From Streptomyces sp. R21 (GTDB lineage: Bacteria > Actinomycetota > Actinomycetes > Streptomycetales > Streptomycetaceae): a stretch of 64,000 bases of DNA. This document shows positions 44,085-52,600 of the stretch, one piece after another. Under the pieces are notes generated by a model that had not been told where the DNA came from, searched no databases, and saw nothing but the letters and a program-made list of their open reading frames with translations. Numbering within the stretch: position 1 is the first letter of the stretch; each line of letters starts with the position of its first letter. Made by a program: the position numbers and the translations under genes. Where the stretch lies: positions 5,985,001 to 6,049,000 of the forward strand of contig NZ_CP163435.1 of assembly GCF_041051975.1 (NCBI RefSeq), read 5' to 3'.

Positions 44085-45086
44085 TCACAACTTCCCGATG
44101 TCCCCCCGGGGCATCCGCGGCGCCCGCCGAGCAGGAGTACGCCCGGACAACAAGATCAACCGCGCAGCCCGATGCCGCTGCCCCGCATAGGGCGCAAGCA
44201 GCGACAACATGACGGAGTCATCCGCGTCCCGGTCGCCCGCCAGGGCATACCCCACGATCCCGGGAAGGTGCAGGTCCCCGACCGTCACCGAATCCGCCGC
44301 CCCATGACTCCGCTGCACAACCTCCGCCGAGGTCCACGGCCCCACCCCCGACACCAGCTCAAGCCGCTGCTGCGCCGCCTCGGGCGAGAACCGCACGGCT
44401 TCCTCCAGCCGCGCCGCGACCCGCACGGCCCGCAGAATCGTCGAGGCCCGCTTGTTGTCGACCCCGGCCCGGTGCCACTCCCAGGACGGGATCAGCGCCC
44501 AGGTCCGCGGCGCGGGCATCACGTACATCCGCTCGGGCGCGGGCCCCGGCGCCGGCTCCCCGAACTTCCGTACGAGCAACCGCCACGCCCGGTACGCCTC
44601 GTCGGTGGTGACCTTCTGCTCCAGCACGGAGGGAATCAGCGCCTCCAGCACCAGCCCGGTACGGGTCAGCCGCAGCCCGGGCCGCCGATGACGCGCCGCC
44701 GCCACGATCCGGTGTCGCGGCTCGAACGCGGAGGGATCGTCCAACGAGCCGAGCATCTCGGGCAGTTGCTCCAACAGCCACCCGGCCCCGGGCCCCCACG
44801 CCTCACCGTGAGCCACCCCGCCGCGCAGCGCGACCCGCAGCGTCCCGGGCCCGGCGGGCGTCCGGCTGGCCCGCCACACGGACCCGTCCGGCGTCGTACG
44901 AAAGGTCGGATCCCCCGGCCCCCGCCGCAGCGGCCCGAGCACCAGCCCAAGATCGAGAGGCCCGTCGGACGTCCACGTACGCCGACTCCCAGGCGCAGGA
45001 GCAGGCCGAGGCACCCCCGAGGGCACACCGACATGCCCCCCACGCACAGTCGTACGCGTAGGCCGCGGAGCAAATCGTCCAGCCAA
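44085..45086 (-). CDS. HhH-GPD DNA glycosylase (AlkA/3-methyladenine type)
   Basis: About 333 residues of base-excision repair glycosylase. The helix-hairpin-helix is QQRLELVSGVGPWTSAEVVQR, and the catalytic-Asp region is GDLHLPGIVGYALAGDRDAD. A preceding PSVLEQKVTTDEAYRAWRLLVRKFG matches AlkA-like enzymes. A TTG at 45086 (MAGRFAPRPTRT) is favoured because a -10-like TACCCT lies about 40 bp upstream; the frame is open to a GTG at 45146. Codon use near the N-terminus is less G/C-biased than elsewhere. Confidence 0.85.
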   Translation of the reverse strand: MAGRFAPRPTRTTVRGGHVGVPSGVPRPAPAPGSRRTWTSDGPLDLGLVLGPLRRGPGDPTFRTTPDGSVWRASRTPAGPGTLRVALRGGVAHGEAWGPGAGWLLEQLPEMLGSLDDPSAFEPRHRIVAAARHRRPGLRLTRTGLVLEALIPSVLEQKVTTDEAYRAWRLLVRKFGEPAPGPAPERMYVMPAPRTWALIPSWEWHRAGVDNKRASTILRAVRVAARLEEAVRFSPEAAQQRLELVSGVGPWTSAEVVQRSHGAADSVTVGDLHLPGIVGYALAGDRDADDSVMLSLLAPYAGQRHRAARLILLSGRTPARRAPRMPRGDIGKL

Positions 45087-45522
45087 GAGAAAGACCCCAG
45101 GGACACTCGAAAAGGGATGCCCTACGAGGGTAGGCGCTCCCCCCACCCGGCACGCCCGACTCAGCCCACCTCACCCGAGCCGGAGGCGGGGGCTCCACGC
45201 ACCCGCACCGACGACGGCCCGCAGTCGCCCTTCGGCGGAAGGGGCCGTGCCGGTACATCAAATGCCCGTCGCGTACGTGGTCACACGCAACTCAAGCCAT
45301 CCCGGGATACAGAAGTGACCACGTACGCGACGGGCGGATGCACCGGCACGGCCCCGACCCCCCACCGGCACCGGCCGCACCGCGAAGGGCGCCTCGCCAG
45401 ATCACCGCACCGCGAAGGGCGCCTCGCCAGATCACCGCACCGCGAAGGGCGCCTCGCCAGATCACCGCACCGTGAAAGGCGCCCCCGCCAGACACCGCAC
45501 CGCGAAAGGCGCCCCCGCCAGA
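45087..45522. other. Repeat-rich intergenic region between the glycosylase and cofE
   Basis: About 435 bp holding a perfect 21-bp inverted repeat and a 30-bp minisatellite, each described separately. The remainder (about 45147-45262) is GC-rich with no gene recognised; the probable glycosylase promoter -10 (TACCCT on the minus strand) is at 45131-45126. Confidence 0.6.
45264..45335. repeat. Perfect 21-bp inverted repeat with 30-nt spacer
   Basis: The arm at 45264-45284 is the exact reverse complement of 45315-45335. The arms centre on GCGTACGTGGTCAC and GTGACCACGTACGC. The 30-nt spacer contains a short CCCGGG palindrome. Such a long stem could be the cofDE terminator or a protein-binding site. 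Confidence 0.9.
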
Positions 45523-45531
45523 TCACCGCAC
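45381..45531. repeat. Five-copy 30-bp minisatellite at the 3' end of cofE
   Basis: Three identical 30-bp units (45381, 45411, 45441) are followed by two diverged units (45471 and 45501). The unit reads CGCGAAGGGCGCCTCGCCAG and then ATCACCGCAC. The last unit includes the cofE stop codon (45523-45525) and the gene's final Val-Arg codons, so the array looks like amplification of the gene's own 3' end. Confidence 0.92.
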
Positions 45532-46851
45532 CGCAACAAACTCCGCCGCATCCCGCTCCGCCCGAGCCCGAGGCTCCTCCGCCGCGTGCCCCACAGCCAC
45601 AGCCCCCATCGGATCCCACCCCTCCGGCAGCTCCAGCACATCCCGTACGACATCCCGGCAGAACATCGTCGACGACACCCACGCGGAGCCCAGCCGCTCC
45701 CCGGCAAGGGCGACCAGGAAGTTCTGCACGCCCGCACCGGCGGCGACCACGAACATCTCCCGCTCGGCTCCGTCACGCCGCGCGTCCCCGTACGCATGGG
45801 AGCCGTCCATCACCAGACACGGCACGACCAGATACGGCGCCCTGCGCAGCAGATCACCGCGCCGCACGCGCTTGGCGATGGACTCCTCGCTCTTCCCGTC
45901 GCGCCGCAGATCCGCGATCCACGCCTCGCGCATGGCGTCGAGCAGCCGGGTGCGCGACTGCGCCGACTCCAGCAGCACGAACCGCCACGGCGTGGTGTGG
46001 TGCGGCGCGGGCGCGGTGACGGCCGCGGCGACCGCCCGCCGGACGGCACCCGGGTCGACGGGTTCATCCGTGAACGCCCGGACGGTACGCCGCTGGGTCA
46101 CCGCTTCCCGTACCGCCTCCGACGTGCCGAGCCGGAACATGTCGTCGTGCGCACCCCGCACCATCGCCCGCGTCCCCTCGCCGTCGTCCTCGGCCACCAC
46201 ATGGGGCAGCCCCCGTACGACGGCGACGGGCAGCCCGGCGGCCTTGCCCTTGACCAGGTCGCCGGCGGCGGCGAGTTCGTCGGCGATGGCGACGACGGTC
46301 GCGCTCAGCGGATTGCCGTGCGCGTCGGTGCCCCCGCGCAGGTCGTCGAGGACCCGCACGCCCGCGGCGCCGATGGCGACATCGGTGAGTCCGGTCCGCC
46401 AGGGCCGCCCGAAGGTGTCGGTGACGACGACGCCCACGTCCACACCGAGGGCGTCGCGCAGGCCGTCCCGGATCGCCCGGGCCGACGCGTCGGGGTCCTC
46501 GGGCAGCAGCAGCACGGTCCCGGCAGGGGTGTTGGAGGCGTCGACCCCGGCGGCGGCCATCACGAGCCCCTGCCGGTTCTCGACGATCCGCAGGGCACCG
46601 CGGCGCGCCACGACCCGCACGGTCTCGGCGTCGATGGCCGCTTCCCGGTCCGTCGCCTCGACGACCCGCCCCTCCGCCTTGGAGACGATCTTCGAGGTGA
46701 CGAGCAGCACGTCCCCGTCGACGAGACCGGGCTCGGCGACGGCGATCAGCTTGGCAAGGTCGTCACCCTGCCGGACCTCGGGCAGCCCGGGCAACGCCCA
46801 GACTCGGTAACCCGCGGATTCCCCACTGCCGCCGCTACGTCCTTCACTCAA
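45523..46851 (-). CDS. cofE: F420-0:gamma-glutamyl ligase fused to a nitroreductase domain (CofE/FbiB)
   Basis: 442 residues in two domains. About 1-250 is the CofE ligase that adds glutamates to coenzyme F420-0 (LLVTSKIVSKAEGR, VVVTDTFGRPWRTG). About 260-442 is an FMN nitroreductase-like domain (VTQRRTVRAFTDEPVDPGAV, GAGVQNFLVALAGERLGSAWVS), which in FbiB reduces dehydro-F420-0. The TTG start overlaps the cofD stop (TTGA). A 30-bp repeat array begins in its last codons. Confidence 0.93.
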   Translation of the reverse strand: MSEGRSGGSGESAGYRVWALPGLPEVRQGDDLAKLIAVAEPGLVDGDVLLVTSKIVSKAEGRVVEATDREAAIDAETVRVVARRGALRIVENRQGLVMAAAGVDASNTPAGTVLLLPEDPDASARAIRDGLRDALGVDVGVVVTDTFGRPWRTGLTDVAIGAAGVRVLDDLRGGTDAHGNPLSATVVAIADELAAAGDLVKGKAAGLPVAVVRGLPHVVAEDDGEGTRAMVRGAHDDMFRLGTSEAVREAVTQRRTVRAFTDEPVDPGAVRRAVAAAVTAPAPHHTTPWRFVLLESAQSRTRLLDAMREAWIADLRRDGKSEESIAKRVRRGDLLRRAPYLVVPCLVMDGSHAYGDARRDGAEREMFVVAAGAGVQNFLVALAGERLGSAWVSSTMFCRDVVRDVLELPEGWDPMGAVAVGHAAEEPRARAERDAAEFVAVR

Positions 46852-47807
46852 AGCGCCCGCACCTCCTCCGCCAGCGCCAGCGCCTCACGCGCCATCTCCG
46901 CGGTGGTCTCGAGGTCGGACATCATCAGAGGCACGGCCCGGCACCGGATGCCGGCCTCTTCCACCCGCTCCACGGCACCCGCGTCCACCGTGTCGACGAG
47001 CCAGCCGTCCAGCAGCCCCGAGCCGTAGTGCTCGGCGACGGCGGCGGCCGTGGACTCCACGCCCACCGCCGCGAGCACCTTGTCGGCCATCCCGCGCACG
47101 GGCGCGTCCCCGACGATGGGGGAGAGACCGACCACCGGGACGCCCGCGTCGGCGATCGCCTCGCGGATCCCGGGCACGGCGAGGATCGTGCCGACGGACA
47201 CGACGGGATTGGACGGCGGGAAGAGGATCACGTCCGCCTCGGCGATGGCTTCGAGCACCCCGGGCGCGGGCTTGGCCTGCTCGGCGCCGACCGGCACCAC
47301 GGCCTGCGCGTCGACGGAGGCCCGCAGTCTGACCCAGTACTCCTGGAAGTGGACGGCCTTGCGCTCCCCGTCGATCTCGACGGCCACATGCGTCTCCACA
47401 CGGTCGTCGGACATGGGGATCAGCCGCACGCCCGGCTTCCACCGGTCGCACAGCGCCGCGGTGACGGCGCTGAGGGGGTAGCCCGCGCCGAGCATCTGGG
47501 TCCGCACGATGTGCGTCGCGAAGTCGCGGTCGCCGAGCCCGAACCACTCGGGCCCCACTCCGTACGCCGCGAGCTCCTCCTTGAGATGGAACGTCTCGTC
47601 GGCCCGTCCCCAGCCCTGCTCCTCGTTGATGCCGCCGCCGAGTGTGTACATCACCGTGTCGAGGTCCGGGCAGACCTTCAGCCCGAAGAGATGGATGTCG
47701 TCCCCGGTGTTGCCGATGACCGTGATGTCCGCGTCCGGCACGGCCCGCTGAAGACCACGCAGGAACCGGGCACCACCGATGCCGCCTGCCAGAACCACAA
47801 TGCGCAT
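46848..47807 (-). CDS. cofD: 2-phospho-L-lactate transferase (CofD/FbiA)
   Basis: 319 residues. It joins the lactyl or enolpyruvyl phosphate unit to the deazaflavin Fo, giving F420-0 or its dehydro form. Family motifs: VVLAGGIGGARFLRGL, ITVIGNTGDDIHLFGLKVCPDLDTVMY, and LFPPSNPVVSVGTIL. The ATG at 47807 gives the standard N-terminus but has no good ribosome binding site. It lies 58 bp after the cysteine dioxygenase stop with no terminator seen, so all three genes may share a transcript. Confidence 0.94.
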   Translation of the reverse strand: MRIVVLAGGIGGARFLRGLQRAVPDADITVIGNTGDDIHLFGLKVCPDLDTVMYTLGGGINEEQGWGRADETFHLKEELAAYGVGPEWFGLGDRDFATHIVRTQMLGAGYPLSAVTAALCDRWKPGVRLIPMSDDRVETHVAVEIDGERKAVHFQEYWVRLRASVDAQAVVPVGAEQAKPAPGVLEAIAEADVILFPPSNPVVSVGTILAVPGIREAIADAGVPVVGLSPIVGDAPVRGMADKVLAAVGVESTAAAVAEHYGSGLLDGWLVDTVDAGAVERVEEAGIRCRAVPLMMSDLETTAEMAREALALAEEVRAL

Positions 47808-47865
47808 GAGGACAAGTCTTGCAGGCGGGTACGACAACGCGTCAGTCGGTTACGAGTCCCGGGCG

Positions 47866-48360
47866 TCAGGCGGCCTCGACCCCGGCCACAGCGCACTGCG
47901 CCGCATGCATCGGCATCTCGGTCAGCCCCGGGTAGTAGACGTGCAGGCTGACGGCCGGTTCGAGGGAGTCGTTGACGACCTCGTGGACGTACCCCGGCGC
48001 GAAGACCCGCTGCGCACCGGCGCTCAACGCGCGCGTGCCGCGCTCGGTGCGTTCGGTCAGCGCGCCGTCCAGGACGGTGAGCACGCCGGAGGAGCGGCCG
48101 TGGTCGTGCAGCCCGCTGCCCTGCCCGGGCACCCAGGAGAGCAGCCACACCTCGTAGCCGGGGCCGGTGTGCAGCCGGTGGTACCAGCGGGAGGTGGCGT
48201 CGTACTGGACGAGGTGCTCCCACTGGGAGCGGTCGGCGGCGATGGAGCGGGCCAGGCCGACGAAGTCGGCCACGGTGGCCGGGTGTTCGCGCGGCGGCTG
48301 GAGGAGGTGCGGTACTTCGAGGATGTCGCCGGCGATCTGGAGGTCGCTGTCGCTGTTCAT
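47866..48360 (-). CDS. Cysteine dioxygenase-family cupin
   Basis: A 164-residue iron-dependent cupin that oxidises L-cysteine to cysteine sulfinate. The metal triad is His85 and His87 in GLHDHGRSSG and His126 in YVHEVVN. The ATG follows GAGGAA by 11 bp. Upstream on the same strand is a short ORF ending in a cysteine run, which suits control of this gene by cysteine availability and supports cysteine as the substrate. Confidence 0.9.
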   Translation of the reverse strand: MNSDSDLQIAGDILEVPHLLQPPREHPATVADFVGLARSIAADRSQWEHLVQYDATSRWYHRLHTGPGYEVWLLSWVPGQGSGLHDHGRSSGVLTVLDGALTERTERGTRALSAGAQRVFAPGYVHEVVNDSLEPAVSLHVYYPGLTEMPMHAAQCAVAGVEAA

Positions 48361-48411
48361 GGGTGCGGTGGTTCCTCGGCGTGAAGAGTGCTGGGGTGTC
48401 GCGGACCATTT

Positions 48412-48432
48412 GCCGCCCGGGTCACGGACGGC
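48412..48432 (-). other. Hairpin between the Cys leader ORF and cysteine dioxygenase
   Basis: 8-bp stem with one G-T pair (48412-48419 with 48425-48432) and a 5-nt loop, 51 bp before the gene start and about 70 bp after the leader stop. A 6-bp CGCCCC/GGGGCG stem lies between. They could be alternative structures in an attenuator; no T-run follows. Confidence 0.4.
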
Positions 48433-48503
48433 GGGGGCGCCCTGGTGCGGGCGGGAGGGTTCGCCCCGGTGGGGGCGGAGGCGTCAGCCGGAGCGCGGAA
48501 GGC

Positions 48504-48602
48504 TCAACAGCTGGGACAGCAACAGCAACAGCGAGCGCGGGCAGCACCGTGGGACCCGGCGGTGCGGGTCGAGGTGAGTGCCAAGTTCGCGAGCATGCCC
48601 AT
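48504..48602 (-). CDS. Cysteine-rich leader peptide (32 aa, ends RCCCCCPSC)
   Basis: A minus-strand ORF from ATG 48602 (or ATG 48596) to TGA 48504-48506. It reads MGMLANLALTSTRTAG... and ends ARARCCCCCPSC, so six of the last eight residues are cysteine, encoded by alternating TGT and TGC. It ends 143 bp upstream of the cysteine dioxygenase start on the same strand. There is no ribosome binding site, and a TTGACA lies so that transcription would begin near ATG 48596, suggesting leaderless translation. Ribosome stalling in the Cys run when cysteinyl-tRNA is scarce is the inferred sensor. Confidence 0.72.
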   Translation of the reverse strand: MGMLANLALTSTRTAGSHGAARARCCCCCPSC

Positions 48603-48603
48603 A

Positions 48604-48632
48604 AGGACATCGGTTCACACCTCGACTGTCAA
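48604..48632 (-). promoter_or_regulatory. Promoter of the Cys leader/cysteine dioxygenase transcript
   Basis: TTGACA at 48632-48627, a 17-bp spacer, then TGTCCT at 48609-48604 as a weak -10. Start of transcription would fall near 48597, at the second ATG of the leader ORF. Confidence 0.5.
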
Positions 48633-48639
48633 CTTGATG

Positions 48640-49053
48640 TCCGCTATGTGGGAGATGTTTCACCTCATCCGGTTCATCTGGCAGGCGAAAGGTTTGTTCA
48701 GGAGCCGCCCCGGACACATGGCGCACAACCGGGCGCACAAACCTCATCGCGATCCCGTGATCCGAATGTGATCAGGTTCGCTTCGATGTTCGCGTCGGAA
48801 CGAGATCGAACTCCTGGGCGTCCTTCCCTGTAGCGGGTCGGAGGCCGGGGCAGGCCCTCCGATGGCTGTCAGGGTTTATGCCGATTTGAACACTTTCCGC
48901 ATAGCCTTGGTTCCGCAGAGTGAATAAGGGGCCCAATAGCAGATCTCGGCTTGACTGGCCCGGATCGGCACACTTGTAATTTCACTCGTGTCGTTCAGCC
49001 GAAATCGGTAACGGCAGCATCACGGGGACGCGAAAGACAGACGAGGGGCGCAC
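48640..49053 (+). promoter_or_regulatory. whiB upstream region with a likely promoter
   Basis: More than 400 bp without a gene. TTGACT (48951-48956), 18 bp, and TGTAAT (48975-48980) form a good vegetative-type promoter, giving a leader of about 67 nt. A bulged hairpin lies at 48838-48862. whiB in other streptomycetes is known to be controlled by BldD and sporulation regulators; no convincing site was identified by eye. Confidence 0.5.
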
Positions 49054-49317
49054 ATGACCGAGCTGGTGCAGCAACTGCTGGTCGACGACGCGGACGAGGA
49101 ACTCGGCTGGCAGGAGCGCGCGCTGTGCGCCCAGACCGACCCCGAGTCCTTCTTCCCCGAGAAGGGCGGCTCCACCCGCGAGGCCAAGAAGGTCTGCCTC
49201 GCCTGCGAAGTCCGTTCCGAATGCCTCGAATACGCGCTCGCCAACGACGAGCGGTTCGGCATCTGGGGCGGCCTGTCCGAGCGCGAACGCCGCCGCCTCA
49301 AGAAGGCGGCCGTCTGA
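49054..49317 (+). CDS. whiB: WhiB sporulation regulator (founding Wbl protein)
   Basis: 87 residues, the family's typical length. It is an iron-sulphur transcription factor needed for sporulation septation in aerial hyphae; known to act with WhiA. The four cluster cysteines are Cys25, Cys48, Cys51 and Cys57 (CLACEVRSEC), followed by the GIWGG turn at 69-73 and a basic C-terminus ERERRRLKKAAV. It is a lone transcription unit with a long upstream region. Confidence 0.96.
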   Translation: MTELVQQLLVDDADEELGWQERALCAQTDPESFFPEKGGSTREAKKVCLACEVRSECLEYALANDERFGIWGGLSERERRRLKKAAV

Positions 49318-49640
49318 GACCGGAGAGTCCAGACCTCGGACCGCCCGCCCCCGGGGGCGGGCCCGGACCTCGGTCCTCGGGGGCAGTCGTCGTACAGGCG
49401 AGCGTCAAGCGGCCGCCGTCCGAAAACAGCCGTACGCGCGCGTGAATGCGCGCGCCGGGTGCCGCCGACCAAACGGCACACACCCTTACGTAACGATCGG
49501 CCCGTCGCGGGTGGGTTATCCACAGGCGGCGGGCCGCTCAGTTGGCCAGCCGTTAGTGTGGGCCCTCGTCCGAGACGTCACGCTGTCCCCGCCGGACACA
49601 GACGTCCACCGCAGTCCATCGAACCGGGGCCCGTACCTCG
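49318..49640. other. Intergenic region with whiB terminator and a DnaA-box-like sequence
   Basis: 323 bp. A 10+10-bp GC-only palindrome at 49343-49362 (GCCCGCCCCC/GGGGGCGGGC) probably terminates whiB. A lone TTATCCACA at 49516-49524 matches the DnaA box consensus. No gene was recognised. Confidence 0.6.
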
Positions 49641-52600
49641 ATGTCCGTGCACAGCCATTCGGCAGCCCAACGCGACCCTGCCACCCCTGAGTTCCCGCGC
49701 CACGTGGTGACCGCGGTGCTCGTCTCCCACGACGGCGCCCGCTGGCTGCCCGAGGCACTCGCCGGGCTGCTCGGCCAGGAGCGCCCCGTGCAGAACGCGG
49801 TGGCGGCCGACACCGGCAGCGCGGACGACTCCGCCCAACTGCTCACCGACGCGCTCGGCGCCGACCGGGTCCAGCACCTCGCCCGGCGCACCGGCTTCGG
49901 CCAGGCCGTCGAGGAGGCCTCCCGCAACGCGGGCGTACTGACCCCGGACGACCTGCCCTACCTGAAGCGCCCCAGCGGCTGGGACCCCGTCACCCGCACC
50001 TGGCGCGACGACGCGTACGACCTGCCGGAGCTCCCGCACGGCGAGCCCGAGCAGTGGCTGTGGCTGCTGCACGACGACTGCGCCCCCGAGCCGGACGCCC
50101 TGTCCCAGCTGCTCCGGGTCGTCGAGAACGAGGCGGAGCTCGGCCGTGAGGTCGCCGTCGTAGGCCCCAAGCTCCGCGGCTGGTACGACCGCAAGCAGCT
50201 CCTGGAAGTCGGCGTCACCATCGCCCACTCCGGCCGCCGCTGGACGGGCCTGGACCGCCGCGAGCAGGACCAGGGCCAGCACGACCACGTACGGCCGGTG
50301 CTCTCCGTGTCCACGGCCGGCATGCTGATCCGCCGCGATGTCTTCGAGCAGCTCGGCGGCTTCGACCGGCGACTGCCCCTGATGCGTGACGACGTCGACC
50401 TGTGCTGGCGGGCCACGGCCGCGGGCCACCGCGTCCTGATCGCCCCCGAAGCGGTCGTACGGCACGCCGAGGCCGCCTCCCGCGAGCGCCGCACCGTCGA
50501 CTGCGTGGGCCGCACCTCCGCGTCCCCGCACAAGGTCGACAAGGCCGGCGCCGCCTACACCCTGCTCGTCAACGCCCGTACGGCGGCGCTGCCCTGGATC
50601 CTCATCCGGCTCGTCCTCGGCACCCTGGTGCGCACCGTCGCGTATCTCGTCGGCAAGGTCCCCGGCCAGGCCGCCGCCGAGATCCGCGGCCTCCTGGGGA
50701 CGCTGCTGCGCCCCGAGCGGATCATCGCGGGCCGCCGCCGACGCGGCCGCCCCCAGATCGACAAGGGCGAACTGCGCGCCCTGTTCCCGCCCCCCGGCGC
50801 GACCGTGCGGGCCACGATCGAACAGGTCGCGGGCAGCCTCGTAGGCGGCTCCGACCCGGAGGTCACCCCCGGGGCCGGACGGCACGGCGGCGCCGTCGAG
50901 TCCGGTCCCGGCGGCGACGACGCCGACTTCCTGGAGGTCGAACAGTTCGCCAGGCTCAAGCGCGTGGCCCGCAAGCCCGGCCCGATGCTCTTCGTGGTCC
51001 TGCTGTTCGCCTCGCTCATCGCCTGCCGCGAACTGCTCGGCGGGGGCGCGCTGGCGGGCGGCGCGCTGCTGCCCGCGCCGGCCGACTCCTCCGGACTCTG
51101 GTCGCGCTATCTCGACGGCTGGCATCCGGTGGGCGCGGGCGGCACCCAGTCCGCGCCGCCCTATCTCGCGCTCGTCGCCATGCTCTCCAGCCTGCTCTTC
51201 GGCTCCACCGGGCTCGCGGTCACCGTGCTCCTCGTCTGCTCGGTGCCGCTGGCCGGCTTCACCGCCTACTTCGCCTCGCGGCCCCTCGTCGAGTCGCGGC
51301 TGCTGCGCGCCTGGGCGTCCGTCGCGTACGCCTTCCTGCCCGCCGCCGCCGGCGCGCTCGCCGGCGGCCGCCTGGGCACCGCCGTCCTCGCGATCCTGCT
51401 GCCGCTCATCGCGCGCGCGGGCATCGCCGCGAGCGGCCTCGCCCACTCCTCAGGGTCGCGCGGCAGCTGGCGCGCCACCTGGGCGTACGCCCTGCTGCTG
51501 ACGCTCACCACGGCCTTCACGCCGATCGTGTGGCCCATCGCGCTGGTCCTCGGCCTCGCCCTACTGGCAGTCCGCCGGAGCGACATCGCGGCCTACGGGC
51601 TGCGCTTCCTGGCCCAGCTCGGCACCCCGCTGCTGATCCTCGCGCCCTGGTCGCTGACGCTGCTCCCGTTCGGCTTCTTCAAGGAGGCCGGTCTGGAGTA
51701 CGGCGACGGTGCGGCCTCCGCGCTCGGCCTGCTCGGCGCGAGCCCGGGCGGCCCCGGCACCGTCAACGGACTGATGCTCATCGGCATCGTGCTGGCGGCA
51801 CTGGCCGCCCTGCTGCGCTCCGAGCGCCAGGCCGGGATCTGGACGGCGTGGGCGGTCGCCCTGGTGGCACTCGTCTTCGCCGTCCTGTCCAACGGCTCCA
51901 CATGGGCCGGGCCCGCCACCCTCGTCTACGGCCTCGCCCTCCTCGCCGCCGCCGCGCTCGGCGCCGACGGGGCACGCGCGCGTGTCGCCGAGCAGAGCTT
52001 CGGCTGGCGCCAGCCGGTCGCCGCCCTCATCGCTTTCGCCGCCGCCGCGGGCCCGCTGCTCGTCGCCGCCGGATGGATGATCCGCGGCGCCGACGGACCC
52101 GTGGAGCGCCGCGACCCGGTGCAGGTGCCCGCGTTCGTCGCCGAGGAGAGCGGCACCCGCGACCAGGCCCGCACCCTCGTCCTCGACAGCCCCTCGGCGG
52201 CCAGGGTCGGCTACACCCTGGTCCGCGGCTCCGGCGCCCGCCTCGGCGACGCCGAACTCGCCGCGGAGAGCGGCGAGAACAAGAAGCTCGACAAGGTCGT
52301 CGCCAACCTGGTGGCCGGCTCCGGCGCCGACCAGGCCGACGAACTCGGCGGCTTCGCCGTGCGCTACGTACTGGTCCACAAGGGCGCGCCCCGCGAGACG
52401 AGCCGCGTCCTGGACGCCACGCCCGGACTGACCCGGCTCAGCCAGCAGGACGGCAGCGCCCTGTGGCGCGTCGACCGGCAGGTCTCGCGCGCCGCGATCG
52501 TCCCCAAGTCCGGTGACCCGCAACCCATCGCCGCGGGCCCCGTCGACCTCCACACCACCATCCCGTCCGGCGCCGCGGGCCGTGTACTGCGCCTCGCCGA

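Noticed and set aside
45264..45335. Insertion-sequence terminal repeats
   Set aside because: The arms enclose only 30 bp, with no transposase and no visible target-site duplication, so an IS is not supported.
45381..45531. Possible CRISPR array
   Set aside because: The 30-bp units are directly adjacent with no unique spacers and no cas genes nearby; it is a tandem minisatellite.
48388..48771. 127-codon plus-strand frame between cysteine dioxygenase and whiB
   Set aside because: Gln/Ala/Arg low complexity and no ribosome binding site; the opposite strand holds the cysteine leader ORF and its promoter.
50402..52516. 704-codon frame inside the large glycosyltransferase
   Set aside because: Plus-strand off-frame shadow, almost entirely Arg/Pro/Gly.
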